Below, one piece after another: positions 36,104 through 46,675 of a stretch of 64,000 nucleotides of DNA; position 1 is the first letter of the stretch, and each line of letters opens with the position of its first letter. The notes under the pieces were generated by a model. That model worked only from the letters and a program-made list of their open reading frames with translations, did no database searches and was not told the DNA's origin. The DNA comes from Sclerotinia nivalis. Taxonomy: Eukaryota > Ascomycota > Leotiomycetes > Helotiales > Sclerotiniaceae. Location: the NCBI GenBank assembly GCA_029531795.1, contig JAPEIS010000007.1, forward strand, positions 372,001 through 436,000, written 5' to 3'. The position numbers and the translations under genes are program-made.

Positions 36104-39100
36104 TCCTAGATTATCTTTTAAACCATTGACCATTTTACAAACTAATATAGCTAAAAACGCTACTTTATACAAATTAGCACTTTCCTTAGCTAATAATTCT
36201 TATATTGATATAATTCTGATTCAAGAACTTTATATATTCTCAGATATCTCACACCGAATCACTAAATCTCATCCTGCTTATGAAACTTTTACACCACTCG
36301 ACAACTAGGAAACCCGGCCTCGTATAATATCTTATACCCATAAAAATGCAGGTATTCGAATTAGTCAACTCCGATCTGTATCCTCCCGGGATTTATTATT
36401 TTTACAAATTCAATTTTTAACTGATTCTATTCTTATAATCATTAATACTTATAATGCTTTTAGAAGTTATACAAATAAAAACCAAACAATACAAACTCTC
36501 TTTGATTTACCTTCAAATATTTTAAATTCTATATTTCTTGTAGGGGATCTAAACCTTTATCATTCGAGATGGAATCCCTTTTGCTTTTCACATTCAAATT
36601 CTGTAGAATCTTTTACAATCTAATTAGATACAAATTCTTTCAATCTTCTTTCTACAATCAATGAATCTACCTACAATTTGGACAACATTCTCGATCTAGC
36701 TTTTCTTTCAAGATCATATACAGCCAATACAACTTCTGCACTGCATTTGGATACAATTTCCGATCATCGATCCTTATTGACAACTTTGAATTGAAATACA
36801 AGATTTCAGGACCCGATCCAAAAATTCCGAATCAATACATTAAACAAAAAACTCTTCTCTATTTTATTAACAAAGAATCTATTGAATCTAGATCTACTAA
36901 CTTTAAACACAATTACAGATCTTGACAAATTAGCTTTAGATATCACTCAAACTCTACAATCAGTATACACAGGATCAGCTCAAAGATCACTCGATCGAAA
37001 TACAGACCAACCATAATAAAACGAGACTTGTAAAACAGCTATTCATAAAAATCGAATTGACAATTTATTAGAATCGAAACGGAATCTTCGAAAGATAATT
37101 AAGAAAGCGAAAAGAGAATTCTGGATTTCCAAACTTGATTCAATAAAGGAAATAAAAGACATCTTTAAAATGACAAAATGATATCAATCAACTGGAATAT
37201 ATCGAACTCCTCCTTTAATAAATCCTTTAGATCATTCTCTTGCTACAACAATTCAAACTAAAAAAGATCTACTCATCAATAATCTGCTAACCAATATAAC
37301 TGAAGTTAACGATATCCCATTTGATTCGCCTTCAACTTTCATTCGTTCAATTGCCTTTCCTACTATCACAATTCAGGATATTCAAATTGCTATCCTTCGT
37401 ATAGATAATACAACTCCAGGAATAAACGAGATCCCTACCAAGATCCTATAAGTAGTATAGCCATTGATCGAATTATATATCTTATAACTCTTTCAAAAAT
37501 GCCTCGAAATAGATCACCATCCTAAATACTTCCGATCAGCGATTGTAGTTATCGTTCCGAAACCAAACAAATCAGATTGCACAAGTCCTAGATCTTATAA
37601 ACCAATAACCCTGCTCTCAATATTAAGAAAAGATCTCGAATATTTGATTACAAAGAAGATATCCTGGATTGCTATAACCCTCAAAGTACTAACCAAATAA
37701 CAATTCGGAGTACTTCCCCTGCATTCATCAATCGATCTCACAACTTGCCTTACATATGATATAAAAATGACTTTGAATTCAGGTTCTAAAGCTACTTTAT
37801 TAATTATGGATATCAAAGATGCTTTTGATACTGTTCTCCCAGAACGCTTAGTTCGTCGACTTAGAGAACAAAGATAACCTGATAATCTAGTTCAATAGAT
37901 TCAATCGTTCTCTACAAATCGATCAATTCGTATTCAGCTTGATGGCGAAACAGGGCCCAGTACTAGTATTGGATATGGTTTGCCACAAGGCTCTCCAATT
38001 TCGCCTATCCTTTTTATGCTTTATATAGCTCCTTTGTTTTGGTTAGGCAATCCTATTCGAAGATTTGGATATGCAGACGATATTGCATTAGTAGCTTTTT
38101 CTTCAAATTTACAATCTAATTATGATCAATTACGATCTGAAATGCTGGAGGCTCTGAATTGAGGCAAATCTGAAGGAATCACTTTCGACCCTAAGAAGTC
38201 TAAACTGATTCATTTCTTCAGAGGTTCCAGGAAAGGTATCGAAAGCCCTATTATTCATACAGAAAATCTTTCAATAATAGAGAAACCAAACCCATTGAGA
38301 TAATTGAGGGTTTACTTCGATAGGGAACTGAGTTTCAAACCTCATATCCAAATCCTTTCAACTAAGGCTCTCACAATTGCGAATGCAATGTATTCGCTTG
38401 GAAAGACAACCCGAAGCATCCCATCAATTTTGCTTCAAAGAGCGATTACAGCCTGTATTCTGAAGAAATACTACTTTACAGCCGAAACCTGGTGACCTGA
38501 CCGAACTAGAAAACGAAGCCTAAACCTCACAATCTCGAATCAAGTGAATGGACATTTGAAGCTTTTGAATAAGATTATGCTAATTAGTACTCGAGCAATC
38601 CTCCCTGTATTCCGTACAACTAATACTACTGCTTTATATAAGGAATCAAATCTGATGCCCCTTGAAATAGAGCTCAATCTGATATCCCAAAGTTTCGCGG
38701 CCTGAATAGCTCGGCTTGACCCTAAACACCCCCTCCGAATCCGAACCAAAAACATCCTAGCTAAAGCTGGTATCAGAACTGCCGAATCAAGGTTTTCAAG
38801 AATTATCCTAACCCTTCCAAAAGCCGAATATGTTAATCCAATTGTATTTCCTCCTTGGAGGAACAAAGAACTTCGTATCACTACGGAAACCAGAATCAAT
38901 AATCCTCTCGGTCGTTCGAAAGAACGAGTAACTAAGGATTTCGAAAGATTTATATCTACAATTCCAAAAAGTGATCTGCAAGTTTTCTCCGATAATTCGA
39001 AAAGCGAAGCTCTGGACGATGCTACAGGAGATGGATCAGTGACTTATCAATACAATCTGCAAATGGATCGATAGGTTTTCTCATTAGGCTGTAATGCTGA

Positions 39101-39881
39101 AGTTTTCGATGCTGAAGTAACCGCAGCTCTGAAAGATGCTCAAACAACGATTCAACTATCTTCAGCTAGATTTGCTACAGACCTTTGGATTTTCTTGGAT
39201 AATCTGAAGGTTGTTATATGTTTAGGCTTTCATTCGACTGGATCCTCTCAATCGATATTTGAAGAATTCTGCAAGTTAGCTACAGCTTGGCCTTTCAGAC
39301 CTCGTTTGCCACATACCCGCCCTGGTTCAATTCGAATCCGATGGGTTCCTGGGTATCTAAATATCCCCGGAAATGAAGCAGCGGATAAAGCAGCTAAAAA
39401 GAGAGCAGTATTCCCATCTTTATCTGATCCTATTTGCACTTTTACCTCTTTGAAAAGGATCACTAAATCGAATACTAAATTAACAAGATCAAAGCTATAA
39501 ACAATCACAACACCATTAAGCTATAATGATCTTTTTATAATTTACAATAACAAATCGATTATACTTTCTTTTGATCGAACAATACTAGAATATATCCTAG
39601 TAGCCAGATCTCAACACAGCGATTTCGCAGCATATCACAACCACTTCAATCACGAAGATGCTTATATACTATATTCATATAAGAAAAGAAAATCCCCTCT
39701 TCATTTTTACTTTTGTAAAATTGGAAATACTCAAAAAACCCTTTCAAAGTTACCACCATCTAAAGCCATCCCCTATCTTTTGGGAAATATAAAAGGAACA
39801 GCGAAATTAGCAGTTTGGCTCAAATCTACAAGATTCTATCAGGATATATATCCTCGATTCCCTATACAATTTATTGATTAA
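36096..39881 (+). pseudogene. LINE ORF2 (endonuclease-RT-RNase H), inactivated
   Basis: From ATG 36096 to TAA 39881 is exactly 1,262 codons in one frame, broken only by point stops. Order: endonuclease domain (LQTNIAKNA, LIQELY, VGDLNLYHSRWNP, ISDHRSL), reverse transcriptase (MPQGSPISPILFMLYI, then FGYADDIAL at about 38066), and RNase H with its acidic residues in FSDNSK, DAEVTAAL, FLDNLK and GNEAADKAA. A C-terminal RKSPLHFYFC matches the end of other fungal LINE ORF2s. Lost Trp and Gln codons (for example ETW followed by TGA) fit RIP. Confidence 0.85.
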
Positions 39882-40213
39882 AGGATTGTTTTGATTTTTA
39901 TTTTTATTTTTATTTTATATTATTTTTTTGATTTTCTTTGTATAAGGCATTGGGTTTTGATTCGGAAAGATTGAGTTTGTATAAACTTTAAAAAAAAAAA
40001 AAAAAATCTTTATATTAACAAAACCATATTAAAAAGCTCGATTGCGATAACGAAGGAGAGAAGATCAGGAATCGAGGGATCTAACTGTATTGTGGAGGAC
40101 AGCTGAAATATCTACCCAAGGGATTAACTCAATACGCAACAGCAATCATATAAACCCTGCTGAAGCATTTAGCATATATAATACTAGTAAATTTAGATTA
40201 GCTAGTTAGAAAC

Positions 40214-40285
40214 CCAGGGGCCTTCCTCCCCTGGCGTCCTTTGTCCCAATTGGGAATTTGAGGCCTGTGCTTCGCACAGAGCCTC
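40214..40285 (+). other. Three consecutive hairpins at the LINE 3' end
   Basis: CCAGGGG/CCCCTGG (40214-40234, 7-nt loop), the palindrome TCCCAATTGGGA (40244-40255), and GAGGC-CTGTGC-TTC-GCACAG-A-GCCTC (40260-40285, 11-bp stem with one bulge). They are GC-rich in an otherwise AT-rich element and lie just before the (CA)n tail. Such structures can be the site recognised by the element's own reverse transcriptase; that use is inference. Confidence 0.6.
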
Positions 40286-40613
40286 GGACGAAAAATATAT
40301 CACACACACACACACATCCTCCACAATCATTATACCCCTCATTTTGCATTAGTTATCAGGCTCTTCTAGATCTTGTCGATCCTTACGATCGTCAACCCTC
40401 TCCTGATATCGAAGCCTAGCCTAATTGATGCCTCTCGTCGGCTAGATAGCTTCCATTAAGTCTATATATACCACCCTCGATCCTTAAGATCGAGGGCAAG
40501 TCATTCAATACAGTTCTTATTCAATATACACTTAACTCTACCACTTCAATATAAACATCTTCTCCCCGATCTCTTCAACGTGCTCTGTGATCGTACTATC
40601 TCGTGATACTATT

Positions 40614-41191
40614 AAATTATAGTCAACTTTAATAAGAGCTATATCATATAATAGCAAATTAATTAGTACAAATATTTTATTAATTGAAATATTAAATATA
40701 CTAAAACGCTTTCTTCAATTTGAAGCTATTTTGATCGAATTGGAAATGATTAAATTCTATAATATTAATTTAGATAAAAATAATGAGATACAAAATAATC
40801 ACATTTTTTTGAATACTCGTTGTGTATAGTTTATTATCCACAAAGAAAAAAGGAATGTCTGGTCTGGTCTGGTCTGTTCGGGTCTAGGCCTATTATTTTC
40901 GAGAGCTTCGTATTTTGTCTTGTTTGGGTATTTGGTATTTATTTATAACCTTGGGTTTGGGATTGGGTTTCTTGTTGTGTGTGTGAGTGGTACCTGGAGA
41001 GAGGAAATATTCCCTAGTAAAGGAAATTTTCACGAGAAGTTTCTAGTGATGAGCTGAGATGGGCGGTGTTTGATGCTGTACGGGGTTTAGTTTCGACTTC
41101 ATTTAACGTCAACTAGGTAGATCATACTTCTAGAACACGCCACAGAAGAAAAATTGGAAAATTCGGAGGGCCGTAATTAGGTTGTAATAAT
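40614..41191. other. Intergenic, AT-rich then TCTGG microsatellite
   Basis: Strongly AT-rich to about 40830, then a short TCTGG repeat (40859-40878). No gene. Confidence 0.4.
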
Positions 41192-41193
41192 TA

Positions 41194-41302
41194 CTTGTGC
41201 GGCCAGAAAGTATGTCACACTTCATTCTTAAGTACATACCACAATTGGTAAACTATAAGGGGTTAGTGACGTGGAGTGTGACATACTTCCTGGCAGTACT
41301 AG
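41194..41302. mobile_element. MITE-like element, Tc1/mariner type (109 bp)
   Basis: Terminal inverted repeats of about 31 bp share GCCAGRAAGTATGTCACACTYCA and differ at about five positions. TA dinucleotides abut both ends (41192-41193 and 41303-41304). The interior is about 45 bp and noncoding. An alternative outer boundary (GTGCGGC at 41197, GCCGCAC at 41312-41318) also pairs, so the exact ends are uncertain. Confidence 0.6.
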
Positions 41303-41432
41303 TAGTACTGTGCCGCACCTGCATGATTCATGAATCCGAAATCCAGATATACCAAACTCCGACGTACCGGAAGGTTTTCCTAATTTGATGAATTTTCGTA
41401 AGATCCTACATTTAGGAATATAAGATTGTTAG

Positions 41433-41575
41433 TGTTGGTATCACCTCAACGGCGATAACCAGAGTTATGATCATAAATGGTAATAGAAGTGATTTCAAAT
41501 TGGATGCTATTCAGAGGTTGTGTATGTGTGGAAGAGCCACCAGTATGGTGCTAGTCATTCACTGGTATCGCAACA
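41433..41575 (-). mobile_element. Short solo LTR (143 bp), TSD GTTAG
   Basis: On the plus strand it starts TGTTGGTATCACC and ends TATCGCAACA. The flanks GTTAG at 41428-41432 and 41576-41580 are identical. Read on the minus strand it resembles the element at 53902-54075 (shared TGT..G.TAT, GACTAGC and the TGTTGGTATCAC end). Confidence 0.75.
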
Positions 41576-41580
41576 GTTAG

Positions 41581-42204
41581 ATTATATCGGAATGCCCGAT
41601 TCCTTTTAACTAGGTAAATAAATCTGATATATATTTAGCTAAGAATAAACTCCTAACCAATCGTACCTTTTTATATTGAAGGCTTTTTTATATCAGATTT
41701 ACTTAATCGAATATTTTGCTTCATTGTAATTAGATTCTATCATATTCACTTATAGATAAAATAAGTATATGATAAATATAGTAGAGGAGACAAATTTTGA
41801 GGATGTACGGTATACAGATGTGAATATCAAGACTCAGAGAGATCTTATAGATATAAATTTCAAAGAAACGACAAATGTATCTAGTATAGATCAAAAATGT
41901 AAAGTTGCTATGATGTTATCAAAGAATATACAACGATAGAAAGGGTAGTTATCGTGATCAGAAAAGTATCAATGTGTTCCCCCAATAGCAAAAATATATG
42001 AGTGCAGTAGCAGTTCCAGTAGCAATTGCAAAGATTCCACCCCCACCCCCACCTTAGCCCTTTATTCCACCGGCGCATCAAACCACTGCCATCCAAACGC
42101 CAGGTATGTATGGTATTGAACAAAAGAAACCCCCCAATCCTATTTTACTTTCAACCTCAGCCTCATCCTCATCCCCATCCCCAATCCCAACCACAATCAC
42201 CACC
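41581..42204. other. Intergenic, AT-rich
   Basis: 3' side of the ankyrin gene; no gene seen. Confidence 0.4.
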
Positions 42205-45200
42205 TCACAAAGACATATTATCATGCAAAATAGTAACCGCCTCATTCCAGCCCCTACTAGCCGCAATATCACTAACCGTCCTACCCATCTCATCCTTCGC
42301 CTCGAGATTAACCCCCGCCTTCCCCGCAATCAATTTCAGAATCTCCGCATCCCCATTCTCAATCGCCTGCATAATGGCATTCCAGCCCCGGTAAATCTTA
42401 TTCGGATCCGCTCCACGATCTAACAACAATTCAATCATATCCGTATCACCACCTTCATAACGACGCAATGCTTTAACAATAGGAAGATGTTCGCCCGGGG
42501 CATTAATATCTGCGCCGGCGAGATCGAGGAGGTATGTAACGATTTCCTTGCGGTCTTCGCGGATGGCGGTCGTGAGGGGTGAAAATACTCCCCCGTTTTT
42601 ATCTTCGACGGATACACCTGCCGCGAGAAGAAGTTTGACGGATTCCAATTCATTAGCGTGAACGGCCATTTCCAGGACTCCTTTGTAAGCGCGAGGTTCG
42701 GGCATGACGGATAGAATGCGTTTCAGGATTTGGGGATTGCGAACCGCCATGCAGACGGGCCAATCTTGACCTCGAACATTGACGTCTGCGCCGCGGAGAA
42801 GCAGGAGATCGATCATCTCGAGACGTTCTTCGCGAATGGCGGTTGTGAGGGGTGACATTCCTTTGGCAGATTTATCGTTCGGGTTTACGCCTTGGTCTAG
42901 GAGCCAATTGAGTGCTTCCATGTTATTGCAACTTACGGCCATCTCGGCAATGCCTTTGGGATTGTGGATATCTGCTCCTGCTGTCACTAAGGCGGGGAGA
43001 AAGTGGACGCGGTTGTGAGTCACGCATTTCCAGGCGGGGTATTCACTGGCCATTGTATTTGGATCGGCTTTGTTGCTGAGGAGGAGTTGGAAAATATCTG
43101 CGCGGTCGTCGCGGATTGATGTACATAATGGGGTGTACACGCCATCTTTTTTGGCATTAGGATCAACACCAGCTTTGAGGAGAGTCCGGACAGATTCGAT
43201 ATTATTGATACTAGTAGCCAGCTCCATGATTCCAGGACATTTTTTGGGGTCTGCACCATGGCTGAGGAGATATTGGAGACAAGCGGTCTGATATGTTGCG
43301 GGCCAGAGCATGTGTTTTGGGCCTGGAAGATTAGGATCTGCTTCATATTCCAACAAAGTGGAAACGATATCTGCTCTTCCACATGCGATAGCTTCGAACA
43401 AAGCCGTCTTTCCCTCCTTACTTTTAGCGTTGGGATTTGCACCATATTTAAGAAGTAAATCCATGAATTTCTTGGCGGTTTTTTTGTTGATAGCACTGAT
43501 GAGAAGTGTATTACCATTTGAGGTGACTTGATTGGCATCACCATTGTAAATGAGAAATAGGTGAGCGAAACCCACCATATTGGCCATAACTGATGCAGCC
43601 TGCGGGGATTCCATATCGATACCAGCAACAAGATTAGGATCAGCACCATACTTTAAAAGTGTGGTAGCTCCAGCCAAGAAAGATTTATCAACGGCGGCTC
43701 TTAAAGGTGTAATTCCATCTCTATCATGGGCATTTGGATTGGCACCAAAAGTAAGCAATAATCGTACGCTCTCTGCATCGTGAGCAAAGATTGCCTCGTT
43801 AAGTGCATTGACTTCTGATCCCGTATTCGCTGGCACACCACCATCCAGTAACTTCTCCACTGCCTTGTGATTTTTGTCGCGAATAGCAGAAATAAGAGCA
43901 GATTTCATGGGTCCAGTATTTGAGCCTGCATTACCTCGAGGACTCCAGCGTGGCATGTTATCAGGATCGGCCTTAAGTCGAACGGCCTGCGCAGGATTTA
44001 TCATCACCCCCTCGACATCCTTGATAAGACTTCCGGATTCGACAGTTTCGGTATGTGATCGGGAATCATCGATATGATGGCTCAAATGATGGTTCAAACG
44101 ATGGTTGTCGAATGAATTGATTATATCCGTATAGTGTCTCTCACCGGAATCGTGAGAATGGGAGGTTTTTGGACCCATGGAAGTACCATTACTACTCGTG
44201 CTATAATGTTGAAGATTTGAGCCTAGTAGCAGTGGAGGATCTACATTTGATGCTCTATCTACTAAGGCCTCCTGTTGCTGATTAGAAGTCGTCCTACCAG
44301 GCCATCCGGAATTCGGCAGTGGGGGCAAAGGAGTATACTGGATTGGCATTTGCTGTGGTTGGAAGTTTTGACGGCTACTAGCATTGCCTGCTGTGGTCTT
44401 GGCGCGCCCCGCCTTTTCATCCATTCTGTTAAGCGCTGCAGCTAAACCAAGGTATCCTATGCCCAACTCCTTTTCGATCTTATCATTTCCCAAACTCCAC
44501 TGAAAGACCAATGCGCTCATCCTCAAATCATCGCGTGTCCTACGCAGTGTGCCCGTCATTTTTTTGATATCGTTGGTAGTATTGCTAAAGATTTTTCCCC
44601 ATCCTCGCTTGAAGTGTCCATTCGTGCCACTTTCGCTTTGAAGAAATTTGGCAAGTAGTTGATAAAACACTTGGAAATTTGCCTGGGTGGCTCGAAATTT
44701 GTGGTCGAGCTCGGTAATCATTTCTGGGGGGAAGTTTTGCACATGATTATTGCATTCCTCGAGTCCAGCTTCGATGGAAAAAAGGATGTGACAAGTGTCG
44801 AGGAAGTCATGGGCGAGGCTGTCGAAACCTTGAGGTAAATCTTTCACCGTTGTCAGGTATTCCAAAATTCTAACCGAGATGCGATCGCTGAGCGCGGTTG
44901 TCTTCAGGCAGAGCTGGAGACACTGTATCTGGGCCTTGGAGAATGTTCCTGGATTTTGCGTTGGTGGTGCCATGATTTGTTTTTGCTGTGGGGGTGGCGC
45001 AAAATTCCTGGGAATCGTTCTTTCTGGAAGTGTTCTTTCGGTCAATGTTCTTTCGGGAAAGATGCTATAAGTGTTGTGATTGGTACTAGGGCTTGAACTA
45101 TTGGGAGATAATGATAGGCCGTGTTCTACCCCCTTGGGCAAGAGTTGAAAAGATTCCTTGGAGCTCAACGAGAGAGCTTCGGCGAATGAGTATTCAGCAG

Positions 45201-45243
45201 CCTCAGCTTTTTGCCTAGGCACTGCAGCGCTCTGTGTAGTCAT
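42205..45243 (-). CDS. Ankyrin-repeat protein, 1,012 aa
   Basis: Single exon. Residues 1-95 are low-complexity, with a small ERTL/ERTI repeat (ERTLTERTLPERTIPRN). Residues about 100-285 form an alpha-helical domain found ahead of ankyrin arrays in fungi, followed by a disordered His/Ser-rich linker (about 290-430). From about residue 445 to the end there are some 14-16 ankyrin units, with the usual consensus (TPLxxAI, LLLxxGADPN). Several repeats are degenerate, and a few keep only their second helix. Ankyrin arrays bind partner proteins; the partner is unknown. A cytoplasmic scaffold or signalling role is possible, but nothing in the sequence fixes it. ATG 45243 is the first in the frame and is well placed. 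Confidence 0.85.
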   Translation of the reverse strand: MTTQSAAVPRQKAEAAEYSFAEALSLSSKESFQLLPKGVEHGLSLSPNSSSPSTNHNTYSIFPERTLTERTLPERTIPRNFAPPPQQKQIMAPPTQNPGTFSKAQIQCLQLCLKTTALSDRISVRILEYLTTVKDLPQGFDSLAHDFLDTCHILFSIEAGLEECNNHVQNFPPEMITELDHKFRATQANFQVFYQLLAKFLQSESGTNGHFKRGWGKIFSNTTNDIKKMTGTLRRTRDDLRMSALVFQWSLGNDKIEKELGIGYLGLAAALNRMDEKAGRAKTTAGNASSRQNFQPQQMPIQYTPLPPLPNSGWPGRTTSNQQQEALVDRASNVDPPLLLGSNLQHYSTSSNGTSMGPKTSHSHDSGERHYTDIINSFDNHRLNHHLSHHIDDSRSHTETVESGSLIKDVEGVMINPAQAVRLKADPDNMPRWSPRGNAGSNTGPMKSALISAIRDKNHKAVEKLLDGGVPANTGSEVNALNEAIFAHDAESVRLLLTFGANPNAHDRDGITPLRAAVDKSFLAGATTLLKYGADPNLVAGIDMESPQAASVMANMVGFAHLFLIYNGDANQVTSNGNTLLISAINKKTAKKFMDLLLKYGANPNAKSKEGKTALFEAIACGRADIVSTLLEYEADPNLPGPKHMLWPATYQTACLQYLLSHGADPKKCPGIMELATSINNIESVRTLLKAGVDPNAKKDGVYTPLCTSIRDDRADIFQLLLSNKADPNTMASEYPAWKCVTHNRVHFLPALVTAGADIHNPKGIAEMAVSCNNMEALNWLLDQGVNPNDKSAKGMSPLTTAIREERLEMIDLLLLRGADVNVRGQDWPVCMAVRNPQILKRILSVMPEPRAYKGVLEMAVHANELESVKLLLAAGVSVEDKNGGVFSPLTTAIREDRKEIVTYLLDLAGADINAPGEHLPIVKALRRYEGGDTDMIELLLDRGADPNKIYRGWNAIMQAIENGDAEILKLIAGKAGVNLEAKDEMGRTVSDIAASRGWNEAVTILHDNMSL

Positions 45244-46675
45244 ACTGAATTGGGAGGAGTGAACACAAAAGCAAATACAACCTACCTTTTTTCAGAGATA
45301 TATCAATAGAAGGTGGAGAACGGCAGACTTTATGGTTGTCATGTCGCAGTTCCCAGCTATTTGGGATATTTCGCCCTCAGACCTCGTTCCAACACGCTCG
45401 AACATTTAATTAAGAGTAGATTTAATTGTCCATTAGTTTCACAAGCTTGCTTCGTTTCCAGTTAATGTTAACAAAATCTTTATCTGGAATACTTATCGCC
45501 GCAAAGCCTAATATGAAACCAAATCCTGGAATGAACTAATCACGGAGGTGACAGTGATGAACCAGTTGGAGGTCGAATACGTATTGTCATGGGCTATGGG
45601 CTATGGGCTAGCTGTTGTCAAGATAATATGTGGCTTCCCAATTAGGCATAGCGCTAGTATCATTTAGCGCCCCACGGCTTATAAAAGCCGTGGCATCGTA
45701 GATTATATTCTAACCCAATACAACTCATCCCACAAAAATGATATACACAGATTTTCTAAGATATTTCCTAGTGCTGATTTTACACACTAGGTTCCAGCGA
45801 TCGATCAATGTCTAGCCCAAAATAGACAGAGTGGAGGTGATCGATGAAAACAAAGCGGGATATCAGCGCAACTCGGCGGGATGTCACCACAAGGCTGTGA
45901 CCGAGGTACAAGGAAGAACGTAGGAAGGAGAATTGTTGGAGGCACAGACTCAGGGTCCAGCCCTTCATCGAGGTACTTTCTGGGTTGAACGGTTGGCTAG
46001 CTTGATAACGAGAAAGCGGATTCCATACAATTTTTTTGGGGTTGGAACTTGCAATTTCAGTCATGGCGACGCCGTACGTACGGGGATACCGGTGTGTGAA
46101 CAGACCTCGTTACTGCTTCATTTCAATTTTGAAATCGCTGCTAGGTATGTAGCTCCTACATTAAATTGAAAAAAACTTCCCAGTCAGACTAAGCAGGGAA
46201 TACTCAATTTTAGGCCTAATTGGAACCCACTGGACTGGGGCATTTTAGAGTTCCCCAGGGATTGGAAAAACCGTCGTAATTTTGCTTGCAATTCAGTTTT
46301 TGAACGAATCAAAGCATTTCCGAAGATCTTCCTAATCTTGACCCCATGAGCTTGTTTTTCGCTCCCGCCATAGCATCACTGGAATTCCTCAAACCAATAC
46401 GGTATGATCGACCATTCAAATTCAATTGGTGAATCACTTCAATCTTCATGGTAAATTACTTCAATTGCTAGGGTCGAACCATCGACTTCGGCACGTAGGT
46501 ATCAGTTTTATTAGCAACAAGCATCAGGTCACCAACCCGATCAATCATTGCCCAATCATAAGAATAGATTGTGAGTCTGTGTGTGTGGATATAGCCCCAA
46601 GGTCATCAATTCTTGCGAACGATGGTAGTTTGGAAGGTAATGAAGTACTATTGGTGTGGATAGTGCTAAATAGGA
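45244..46675. other. Intergenic, hairpin near 45.7 kb
   Basis: Holds a triplicated GGGCTAT motif (45594-45610) and a perfect 9-bp inverted repeat, CCACGGCTT/AAGCCGTGG (45672-45693, loop ATAA). A 94-codon minus frame at 45780-46064 has an ATG but no other support. A T-loop-like sequence (minus strand, about 46462-46480) looks like a tRNA relic. Confidence 0.4.

Larger units (their letters stand above)
34461..40312 (+). mobile_element. Tad-like LINE (non-LTR retrotransposon), about full length, nonsense-riddled
   Basis: A 5.85-kb element inserted in LTR B with a 13-bp target duplication CACATCCTCCACA (34448-34460 and 40313-40325). It carries ORF1 with CCHC zinc knuckles, then ORF2 with apurinic-type endonuclease, reverse transcriptase (FGYADDIAL near 38066) and RNase H. 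The 3' end has three hairpins and a (CA)n tail. Many TAG, TAA and TGA codons stand where CAG, CAA or TGG is expected, with no net frameshift, the mark of RIP (CpA to TpA). It should be inactive. Confidence 0.9.
34395..40608 (+). mobile_element. Solo LTR B, split by the LINE; TSD CTATT
   Basis: Left part 34395-34460 begins TGTCACGGGTAATC; right part 40326-40608 resumes in the matching place and ends CTCGTGATA. Outer flanks are CTATT at 34390-34394 and again at 40609-40613. Joined, the LTR is about 350 bp and matches LTR A apart from the tandem-unit number. Confidence 0.82.

Noticed and set aside
45590..45730. Possible LTR remnant with TATAAAAG and GGGCTAT repeats
   Set aside because: No matching terminal inverted repeat or target duplication found.
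45780..46064. 94-codon minus-strand frame with ATG
   Set aside because: No domain, signal peptide or splice support; composition like surrounding noncoding DNA. Kept as a weak possibility only.
46462..46530. tRNA-like sequence with GGTTCGA T-loop on the minus strand
   Set aside because: The T-stem does not pair and no complete cloverleaf with anticodon could be drawn; at most a relic.
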